DNA of 64,000 nt from contig JACSYO010000469.1 in NCBI GenBank assembly GCA_016806645.1, positions 2,172,501 through 2,236,500 of the forward strand, in the 5' to 3' direction. This document shows positions 52,531 through 61,600 of this stretch, piece by piece (position 1 is the stretch's first letter; each line of letters begins with the position of its first letter). Both the position numbers and the translations under genes were made by a program. Under the pieces are notes generated by a model. That model had not been told where the DNA came from, made no database searches, and worked only from the letters and a program-made list of their open reading frames with translations. This stretch comes from Ophiodon elongatus (lineage: Eukaryota > Chordata > Actinopteri > Perciformes > Hexagrammidae).

Positions 52531-52655
52531 ATGACCACGGAGATGTTCGGCAAAACACCCATGGAGGTGGCCGTCTACCAGTTACACAACTTCTCCATCT
52601 CCTTCTTCTCCTCGTTTCTCGGAGGAGACGTTGTGTCGGTCAAACTTGACAACAG
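52531..52655 (+). CDS. tsc22d3: tsc22d3 exon 1 of the short isoform (GILZ)
   Basis: Codes for residues 1-41 plus two bases of the junction Ser codon. The protein begins MTTEMFGKTPMEVAVYQLHN and continues through FSISFFSS, LGGDVVSVKLDN, the classic GILZ N terminus, which is also shared in outline with short TSC22D1. In mammals this N-terminal segment is associated with AP-1 binding. The ATG has A at -3 and is the first ATG downstream of the promoter. An in-frame GTG 60 bases upstream is not a plausible eukaryotic start. The donor is AG|GTAAAT at 52656. Reading on into exon 2 restores Ser-Ala-Ser-Gly exactly as in the long form. The full short protein is 147 aa. The exon lies within a CpG-rich segment. 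Confidence 0.96.
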
Positions 52656-53299
52656 GTAAATATCCGACACGCGCCGCCGCACGTTGAATGACAGTGTTGC
52701 TGTTATTTCTTTTATAATAATAATAATAATAATAATGCGCGTGTTATGAATCGGAGCACGAACGCTCTTTTTTTTTTTTTCTTTCTGCAGGCCTCCAGCT
52801 AACCTTAGTGTATTTTCATAAATCCGTTAAAAAAAACAAACAAATGCAATATCTGATATCATTTGTTATTACATAACATATCTGCTCGTCTGCTCGGCCG
52901 TCTTTCTCTCTGCTGCTGTTCATTTGGACTTTGAGCGGATGTGTGCGCGGAGCTGTTCACTGTCTCACTCGGCCTTTTCCTCTCACACACACACACACGC
53001 ACACACACGCACACGCCCTCTGTGCTCGTTACCGTAGCACTTTAATAATAAAAGCCTGATAGTGCTCACAAAGCGATCACCCTGCAGTGTGTACAAGGGG
53101 CCACATTAGGCCCCAGCAGAGTAAACACTTTTCCTTTCTGTTTCTGCGAGCTTTGTGTTTCACTGCCAAACGAATCCAGGAAGCAGCAGCAACTTGTTTT
53201 TGTTTTCTTAATAGTTAAAAACTTTTGACGTAAAGGCAACGTTGGCTGTGGCTTTGAACTGTTAATTTATGGCCTCCTTTTTCTCCTTCTCTTCTGCAG
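52656..53299 (+). other. Intron between short exon 1 and shared exon 2
   Basis: 644 bases with a (TAA)n tract at 52714-52736, a T run near 52769-52780 and a short AC/CGC tract at 52985-53013. The acceptor pyrimidine tract begins about 53275. Confidence 0.85.
52714..52736. repeat. (TAA)n microsatellite
   Basis: Seven to eight TAA units just inside the intron. Confidence 0.9.
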
Positions 53300-53351
53300 T
53301 GCCTCTGGTGCTAGCGTTGTGGCCATCGACAACAAGATCGAACAGGCGATG
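53300..53351 (+). CDS. tsc22d3: tsc22d3 shared exon 2 (start of TSC box)
   Basis: A 52-bp exon common to all isoforms. Its first base completes the junction Ser, then it encodes ASGASVVAIDNKIEQAM, the invariant opening of the TSC box found in all TSC22 family members. The acceptor is a strong pyrimidine tract ending TTCTGCAG at 53299. The donor is ATG|GTAAGC at 53352. The exon starts in phase 2 and ends in phase 0, so every usable first exon must end two bases into a codon; this is the test applied to the possible extra first exon at 48 kb. Confidence 0.96.
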
Positions 53352-53800
53352 GTAAGCCAAGATAACCAGCACCAGACAAAGACAGGAGATCAGCTCGCAC
53401 TATGCAGAGCATTGCATGTCAACCCACTGACTTCCTCAAGTTTTCCCCAATTCATTCTGCACAAAAGCAGCACTTTGTGAATGCCCAAGGAAGTCCCTGT
53501 GATGTAAAAAGGCCCCACAGGCTACTGTATGCTTTATTCATGTGACAGAATAGACAACAAGTGCAGGGATTCCAAAATATAACGAGAGACTGCCAACATC
53601 TTTGCAGCACAGAATTATTGAAAACACCCTCGAGTCAAAGTTGTAACATGAACACTTTTCTGTATCTCACAAGAGATTCACGTCAGAAAATAGACAAAAA
53701 TGGTTCTGACAGCACAGGCATCAGTTGTGCAGCCAAGCAGATAGCATTTCTCTGCTTTTATATCTAAACTGATCCATTTCCGCTTCTTTTCTTATGACAG
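53352..53800 (+). other. Intron between shared exons 2 and 3
   Basis: 449 bases from GTAAGC to TTATGACAG. No further exon recognised. Confidence 0.9.
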
Positions 53801-54067
53801 GATCTTGTCAAGAACCACCTGATGTACGCGGTGCGTGAGGAGGTGGAGATCCTCAAAGAGCAGATCAAAGAGCTGGCGGAGAAGAACAACCAGCTGGAGA
53901 GGGAGAACTACCTGCTGAAGAACCTGGCCAGTCCCGAGCAGCTGGAGAAGTTCCAGTCTCGCATCCCGTCAGACGCGCTGCTGCCCCTGGACAACCTGAG
54001 CTCCCAGGTGACCCCGGACCAGCACCAGCACCAGCACCAGCCCTGCAGCACTGGCTCTGCTGTATAA
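53801..54067 (+). CDS. tsc22d3: tsc22d3 exon 3: TSC box, leucine zipper, C-terminal tail and stop
   Basis: Encodes the last 88 residues and TAA. In short-isoform numbering, D60-E75 completes the TSC box (DLVKNHLMYAVREEVE). The zipper leucines are L77, L84, L91 and L98 with Asn88 inside, followed by LASPEQLEKFQ. The zipper drives homodimerisation and heterodimerisation with other TSC22 proteins; there is no basic region. The tail (about 112-147) ends GSAV as in mammals but is otherwise divergent: it carries an alternating Gln-His repeat (54020-54040) and no PxxP motif, whereas mammalian GILZ has a Pro/Glu-rich tail implicated in p65 and Ras binding. The acceptor is TTATGACAG at 53800. Identity is certain; a loss of tail functions is inference. 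Confidence 0.97.
   Translation, partial: DLVKNHLMYAVREEVEILKEQIKELAEKNNQLERENYLLKNLASPEQLEKFQSRIPSDALLPLDNLSSQVTPDQHQHQHQPCSTGSAV
54020..54040 (+). repeat. (CAGCAC)3CAG coding repeat
   Basis: Encodes alternating Gln-His (seven residues) in the GILZ tail. In-frame hexanucleotide units can vary in number without a frameshift. Confidence 0.95.
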
Positions 54068-54399
54068 GTGGCTCTGCCTTGGGGCGGGCAGAGCCACTGT
54101 CTCTTTACAGTAATGGACCTCCATTTGAACGTAAGCGTTACAAAGGCGCCGCCGCCGAGAACCCTTCGTAACCGTGAAGGTGAAGCATCGGGGCTGTAAA
54201 TGACCGATGGGACACAACAGAACTGTTGACACTGATACGCACAACACAGAACTTGAGACGCTCTGACCGGTGCGCCGCGTGTCGGGCCCGGCCTCTGATG
54301 CCGTCCGACTCTTTGTCGTAGTCTCTCTGTGTCGACAAAAGCGCTGAGAATAGAAAGAGGGCCGACTAGGCACCGACGAGCGCTTGCTTTCAGACGGCA

Positions 54400-54422
54400 G
54401 GGGATTGGGCGGAGGGGGGGGG
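54400..54422 (+). other. Putative RNA G-quadruplex in 3' UTR
   Basis: G-runs of 4, 3 and 9 bases separated by ATT and CGGA satisfy the four-run G3+N1-7 rule, the last run supplying two tracts. Confidence 0.4.
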
Positions 54423-54651
54423 CTTTCCCCGCCTTGCCGAACCCCTTCCAACAAACGCCCTTTCCTCTAGAGAGGGGGGGTGAGGAGGTGTTGATCGGGC
54501 TGGCCCTGCAGGTGCTAACTGGGAAAGTGCCGGGGGAGGATGCTCCCCGCTCGCCCGGAGGAGAGCCATCTGAGGCGGTCCTCCGCGTCTCGAACGAGAA
54601 GCGCCACCATCATGTGGATATGTCTGCTCTCAAAAGCCAAGTTTCGAGGAA

Positions 54652-54673
54652 CCCCCCCCCTCCCCTCCCCCCA
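54652..54673 (+). other. C-rich element in 3' UTR
   Basis: Runs of 9, 4 and 6 C separated by single T bases. C-rich elements like this can bind poly(C)-binding proteins; a role here is inferred. Confidence 0.35.
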
Positions 54674-55570
54674 GCCACACATTTCAGCCACATAACGACG
54701 ACTTCTCCTGTGCCTACAATGTGTTGCTCATGTGTTCGTGTACATCTAAGCATAACAAGAATAATCCTCAGGATAAGCTAAGGCAACAGAGGTGGAGGTT
54801 AAGGCGGTGTAGCCGAGTTCGAGCGGCTGGACTGCGACAGTAGACTGACCAGTGTACTGTAATGATTCATAAAGTGTAATCTTGCATTGCCAACAGTTGG
54901 TGCTTGCTGCTTTTATGGGGGAAATTAATCCTGCTATATCTTGGGTTTTTGTTTGTGATTCTGAACAAAAATCTGTTGTTTGTAAAATAGGAGCATTGTA
55001 CAGCGGTCTTAAAAGACTTCTTTTGTAATCTTGGGGGAGACAGGCATGTGTGCCCACTTTGACTGCCTAGCTCTTCAAAGTAAAGGCTAACTACAATGTA
55101 CATAAAGTTGAAACGTCCTGAGGTGAACGTAGTAGAGATGGCGAGCAGAAGCAGAAGCCAGCATTTGTCGCTGCAGATGCACTCCTGATTTTAGCAGCTT
55201 CGTCCAGTATCTGGTCTGTTACTGGCTCAGATGCCAACTGGAAAACGATGGCATGACAACATTGCCTGTCCTTTAGTAAGAGAGGAACACATTTCCACGC
55301 TGAGCTCTGTTGTTGTTGTTTTTTTTTTGTTTTTTTTCTAGCTACCAAAGACTTTTTGCCCCTTTTTTTTCTTTTCTTTTTTTCTTTTTTTTTCTCACAA
55401 CAACTGAAGCCGAGCAAACCAGGACCATGTGTACACAACTTCACAGGGAGAAGACTTGTTTGTAGCTAGTGCTAAAGTTTTTATGTGTTTTGTAAAGATA
55501 ATGGTATTGTTGCTGTAAAGTATCCTCAAGAGTTGTTCACTATGTTGTTTGGATACAACTGCACATTTGC

Positions 55571-55576
55571 AATAAA
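55571..55576 (+). terminator. polyadenylation signal AATAAA of tsc22d3
   Basis: A canonical AATAAA in AT-rich sequence at the end of the 3' UTR. A GT-rich region, formed by a (GT)n microsatellite from 55632, follows and could serve as the GU-rich downstream element. No better-placed AATAAA was seen between the stop codon and this site. Confidence 0.85.
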
Positions 55577-55628
55577 CCTTATGTTTACATAATACAATAC
55601 GTTGACACACTGTCTTTTGTTCATCAAC

Positions 55629-55631
<3 letters not shown>

Positions 55632-55682
<51 letters not shown>
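55632..55682. repeat. (GT)n microsatellite just past the tsc22d3 3' end
   Basis: About 25 GT units starting some 35-40 bases after the likely cleavage site. Confidence 0.97.
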
Positions 55683-55686
<4 letters not shown>

Positions 55687-58600
55687 TCCAGTGTTCCAAA
55701 AAAATGTAAGATTTTAGATTATTAATATGCGACACCACACTCGACTCAAATGTTGAAAATATACTATCTAGTTCATTTGCTTAACTAAATAGCCAATAGT
55801 TAAGCTGGTGTAGTTAATGCTAAGTCACATTTTTGCAGGAGCAGTAATGGGGGAATACCGCTGACTTAAAAGTTGCATATTCTATGCAATGGAGCAATTT
55901 ATTCCATGGAAATCCAGTCAGGGAGGACGATAAGGTATCTGCAACAACACCCACGAGCATTTAATTTTCTGGTACTAAAATAAGAGAACCACTGTGAAAT
56001 CCTTCTCATTGGAATTCCAGGGTAAAGGACTCATTGTCTGTTTGCAAAACTGACCTCTTGGAGGTTGAAGCAACTCCATCACAACATTTAATATATGATA
56101 CTTATGCCGATATCTGTTCAGCTTTATGAATTCGACATCGGTGTCATGAGCGTCATGCGATTTTGTAAAATTCAACACAATGTTGCAGTGAACAAGGTTC
56201 TGACTTCAGACAAAGATACTTTTCATTTAGCATGTTGCTCCTAAGACTGAGAAAAGACTCATTGTCTCTGACTTTGAAGAAAAACATACACAAAGTCTTC
56301 TCAAAGTCCAAAACAGTGTGACCACTAATGACGTTGAAGTAATACTAGCTGGTTGCCAGAGGATTGGAATCTGCCTGAGTAAAAAAAAAAAGAAAAAAAC
56401 ACGAAAACAGTTTGTCCTCGTAGCATTTCCCTTCAGACAGATTGGCAGCCAGTCAGTTCAGTCTGTGTGTAACTAGATATGTTGCGGCTTCCCTGGTGTG
56501 TGCACCGGGCACGCATCCATCTATCGCTGAGAACAGAGAGTCTCAGGTCGGCCGCAGAATCACCACCATATATAAAATAGCACCAGAGAAAACACAAGGC
56601 GACTTCCCCATTGCTCAATTTTACCCACAAATCGGCTCCCTCCCAAAACAACTGATTCTATGCGATGAATATGGCTGCACGGAATTAGTGGCAGGCAGGA
56701 TGTGCAGCGCATTGACTGAGGAGGACATTGGTTTAACGTCGCAAAGAGAAGGGAAACCGCATAGACAAGCTAACTGGAGTCAGACTTTTTACTTATCTAG
56801 ATACCCAGATACCTCGTGCATATCAATGAAAAGAGGTTGCAGTGTCTGCCACAGCAGCAAGTCGTGCTGAAGTTTGATCATACTTGTGTTAATGGCTAAG
56901 ACGGCCTCAAACACGGTGGAAAAATTCCTCTGACTGCACAGCTAGCGTGTACGCGCCACAGAGGCTCACAAAAAGTCTGAGGAAAATCTGGACTTTGTTT
57001 TGATTCACTAGTTTGCTTGTCATTCTATTTTGGGAATCATTTAGGAACAGTGTGCTCAAGAAGAATCATCACTCAAACATGGATCACACCCCTGTTTAAA
57101 AGCTCACTAGCTGATGTGTAGGACGTGTTCACATTCATCTGTTAATGACTGAAGGCTTGCACCCATTTCTCGCTTCCGCCGCACTTTCTAAAAAGGCAAA
57201 AACACAGCAGGTCTGAGTCGAAGCATCAGTGATTCCACGTCACTTGCTATAAATATAAGCGTGGGAAGAACCTTAGGTGTGGAATTAGACTTTAGATTGG
57301 AGTTTGAAACCAGGCAGCCCGAGAGAAGAAGAGTTTGTGTTGGATTGCTGGTGGTATGCAATGAAAAAAAAAAAGAACATCTGTTTTGGATGGAAATTCA
57401 AGGGTTGTGCTGGGATAAGCGGGCTCTGCCTCAATGTGGTAGGGATCGCATGCAGGGGAATCATTTGGTCAGACTGCTTTTCATGGAGACATACACAACT
57501 TGTGTGTCCTGTGAATGTCGGAATATTCATCATGTCGACATTAAAGTCAAAGCTGAATGAGACAAATGTCAAATCTGAGCTGTGTGCCATACCGTAATGC
57601 AGTGTCGTGCTATTTCCAAAGCAGTTCAAAAGTGCTGCAAATTGTTGATGACAGTCGGTTATATGATATGGAAAATGTTCCGTTCTTGCTCTCACACAAG
57701 AAACCTGATTACTAGCTTCAGGGACACAACACTTTTCACAACTTCAAAACATGACTTCATTAATATCTTCCTTCACACTTCTTATTTTATCTGCTGACGG
57801 GGCAAAGTGACCTCTTTAAAGTGGGTGTTGACATTGACCTCTGCAGGAGAGAGGGTCAAAGAACAAAAAACAACACAAAAGTTCAAGCAGGGGTTGGTTT
57901 CAACCTGTCAGAGCCAGATTTATTTATTTATTTATATCTGCCTGGTCATGGCTGTGTGCCAGTAACGGCTTCACCAGTATGAAGTCCAGTAGACACAGCT
58001 CTTTCCTCTGTCACTTCCTCAAATGAACAAAGTTCAGCCACGCAGACAAAGCCTTGAATCATTAGCTCGGCATTTGTAAATCTGATGTAGCCGTGTATCC
58101 TATTACACATTTATTTTCATTTTTGTCCATATATGACATAATGGGCCAAGGAGTAACCCTCAAAGTTATCAACATTACAAAAGAAAAGTGCTTGCTTTGC
58201 CTAGTTTTTTGGGGGAAATGAACTGTTGACATAAAGTTTGTTTCGCATTTAAAAGGTCACAAATGATGAATATTTTGAGACATGCTGTCTGGACGTTAAA
58301 TCGGTAGCATTGCTAATGCTACCCGGAGGATGAAGCTGACGAACCCATGTGAACCCCGAGTACACACAAGGGAGTCTGTGGTTCAAGTGTCTGGAGTTTG
58401 TCATGCTTCTGGAAAGGTGAATGTGAGAGTCTGACCTAAATCCAAGCTGTTGGTTTGATTTATTATAGTTAACAAACCTAGACAGTCCCTGTGTGTCTAG
58501 TGATGCGCTAAAACATGAAGTAGTAAGTAAAGTCAGTACAATTTATGTATATAGCACTTTTTACAGACAGAAGTCACAAAGTGCTTGACAGGAGTAGTAA

Positions 58601-61600
58601 TAAGAAAAGAAAATTAACACAATATGACCATACAAGGGGCCAATAAATTACAAGAAGTTGTTAACACAAGAGACATATTTTAAAAAGGCACAGTAAAATA
58701 CACAATAAAAACAAAATGTACACAGATTAAAGCAGAAGCCATTTTTTTTGTTCTGAACAGTTCACCTGTGATAAAGAAACATTTTATTTTAGACTCTTGG
58801 ACTGAAACCTTTAAACTCAAAATGTATCATGGGGTGTCATTTTCCCACAATCATAAGATAAAGCATATTACATCCAATTTGGTTGTTTTTCAGAAAAATG
58901 TAACATAAAAGACAACTAATATAAACAGCACAGCGAGAATTCTGGTTGCTTGGGTCTTGTCTATCGAGTGAGTGGTCCCTTGAGAACCTCTTGTGTTTTT
59001 TTTTGTTCGATGCTGTCCGCTGTGTTTGTATCCCAACTGATCAAAGCCGCTTTGGAATGCGGCCAGCTCAGGATATCTTATTCATAAAGACAAAAGGTCA
59101 GGAGCCACTGGTTACGGATTCATAAGATACCCCGGGTTCATGGCACCACTGCACAGCAAGAGCCTGCACGTAATGTAAAGCCCCGCTGACCTCCGCATTA
59201 ACGTGTGACACATGCAGGGTCAAAGGGGAGATGGTTGCATAACACGTTTAATACTGAAAATGTACAGTTCCTTCATAACAGTGGTCACCAGTCACATGAT
59301 TCTTCTCATTATTGTTTGACATAATAAGACACTACTGAAAAGATCATTTCTGTCTAATAAACATAAAATAACCAGGATTTTCTACTTCCAAAATCAAAAA
59401 CAGGACTTTGTGGTTTCTGGGGGGGAACTGAAATGAAAAAGTCTGACAACCAATAGACTCTAGTGCAAAATTGTATGGGTACTGGACGTGTGTACAGATT
59501 TTTCAAGACTTGTAATAGCTAGAAATAAAGTTACAAACACACAGAAGGGCCACATTGTTGTGTTGCACACTGCAGTTCACTGCTGCACGGTTGTAATTCT
59601 GGAGAGGCAATCTCTTGATCTACATTTAACATCTTTTAGATGTAAGACAAGCAATAAGAATGCAAGTGAACATCATAACAAATTAAATATGTTAACGTTT
59701 TTATTCTTGACAACACTTAAAGATGAGGGTTAGGGTGTTTGCCATGCCTTCAGTAAACCTCTGCTAATGCACAAAGAAAGTGTTGAGTTTATGGAACAGT
59801 TCACTGCGGCATGTTTGTGGTCGTACTACTTTCTACCACAACAGTTATTTGGTATTGTTTTGGAGGGATTATGCAACTCTCCCTCCTCCATTGTGGTCTA
59901 TTAGTGTGACTGTGCGGTAAACATCCCTCGTCCTCTGTACTAGTCTCGGCCCATGTGAAGAGAGCTGTCAGTGGACCACAGGAAGTCTAAGATGTAAACA
60001 GGGCAGGACATGAACTCCAGACAACCTTGGGAATAGAGTTGTGTAATAGAGAGCTGGTAGAGGGTTTGCCTATGATTCATTTGTACACATGATAAAGAAA
60101 AAGTTAATTAATAACATACCGTCTGTTACATGTAGAAAGATCTGAAAAAGTGATCATCGATCATGATCCTTGTGGAAGACAGACTTTTAGATTATGAAAT
60201 ATGACAGCATCGATAGAGACATTTGCTACATTTTAATGTGCCGGTTTAAGGGGGATTCCTTTGCTCATGTGCAAAATGAGCCATTATACCTTCTTGACAT
60301 CGACACAATGTTCCCAAATCCAGGTTTAGTCTCCTTTCATTATGCGCTGTCGGGTGGAGTTGGCTGGGTGGCCACAAAAGCAAGTCATGGGAGGACATGG
60401 CACGCATATCAAAATAGAAAAACAGATGATGATAATAACCCTCACACTGTGACTATTTCTGTTTTGAAGGGAGAAAACACCTTCCTCTGTTGTCACATGC
60501 ATGGCAGGAAAAAACACAAACAAGGGAAAGAAACCAGCACAGTAGCATTTACTGCTCAAATGTACCCTATTTGAACATTTACTTTCTTAACAATGTTGTA
60601 GTTCATTTTCCCAGACATACTTTAGTGATAAATCTCTACTATATATTTATTCAATCTAAAATTTTGGGTTACAAATGGTTGTTTTAAAAGTAACATGCTT
60701 CTCTGTTACAAGTGGTAATCACATTGTGTTTTTCCGTCATGTTTTGTCATTTTGGTTTGCGTGAAAAATATTCACTCATGATTTTTGAAGCGCAAAGGCA
60801 ATCTCCAGAAGTAAAAAGCCAACGTTAGGCTGTAAACAAACTAAACCACAGTCACATGACTTCACCTCACCACAACTACGCAAAGGGCAGATCAGTGTTC
60901 AAAAGCGAAATGGAAATCAGAGATTTTAATGTTTACGCCTGTGCTTTTTCCACTGCAACAAGTCAAATTGTCGTCTGTGTAAAAGGCTTAACCACATTAT
61001 AACAGCTTTGAAACAGCTGCAATGCAATAAATGAAATGGCAAAAATATTGTTTCAACCCAGATATTTCAACTTGTCATAGCAGGAGAAGCACAGGTGTAA
61101 CCATACAATCAACGATGGCTTCAGCCCATGAGTGAGAGACACATACACAATGCCAGGACAGTGTAACTGGCTCACCGAAATGTAATTAAGTTGTTCGAAA
61201 TATCATCAATGACTCCTGTGCTTTTCCTGCTAGGACATGTCTGCCATGGAAAGGACGTACAGTCCGACAGAGGAGGATGTTTGAGATGTCAAAATGGCAG
61301 CAGTTCACTGACTACAGTAGCAAAACATGTGCAAACTCTGTGTTAGCTTCAAGACTAGTGCAGTCCTGCACTTCGGAATACGGTGTGGCTGAAACAGAAT
61401 TTGCAGTTATTGATAAGATGTCCGTGTTGTTGTGTAAATGTTTACTTGTTGTCCGGAACCATTGTTCAATTCGAGCCGGATTGGAGCAGCAGAGCATTAT
61501 TGTCTTTGGTCTTTGTCACAGTCACACATTGACCCTGCTGGTTATAAAAACATCTGTGGAATTCAGTTAGACATGGTGCGAGGAAAACACTTTTTCCTAT

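Larger units (their letters stand above)
22383..55595 (+). other. tsc22d3: tsc22d3 gene (GILZ / L-GILZ), whole transcribed span
   Basis: This is the extent of the only certain gene. Two first exons (long form, coding 22978-23312; short form, coding 52531-52655) both end with an AG dinucleotide in phase 2. Each joins shared exon 2 (53300-53351), whose first base T completes a Ser codon, and then exon 3 (53801 to about 55595). Predicted lengths are 217 and 147 aa, against 200 and 134 aa for the human long and short forms. The family are cytosolic/nuclear leucine-zipper adaptors without a basic DNA-binding region; mammalian GILZ restrains NF-kB, AP-1 and Ras/Raf signalling. The fish long form corresponds to OSTF1, a gill transcript induced by hyperosmotic stress. 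The 5' limit is the start of the ATG-free leader and is only an estimate. Confidence 0.93.
54068..55595 (+). other. tsc22d3: tsc22d3 3' UTR
   Basis: About 1.5 kb between the stop codon and the polyadenylation signal. It contains a G-rich segment (54400-54422), a C-rich segment (54652-54673) and long T-rich runs (55315-55395). Open frames here on either strand show no recognisable protein. The exact cleavage site, about 55590-55600, is inferred from the AATAAA at 55571. Confidence 0.85.

Noticed and set aside
56442..56870. 142-codon + frame
   Set aside because: It opens with TTG, lacks recognisable domains and has no splice or promoter context.
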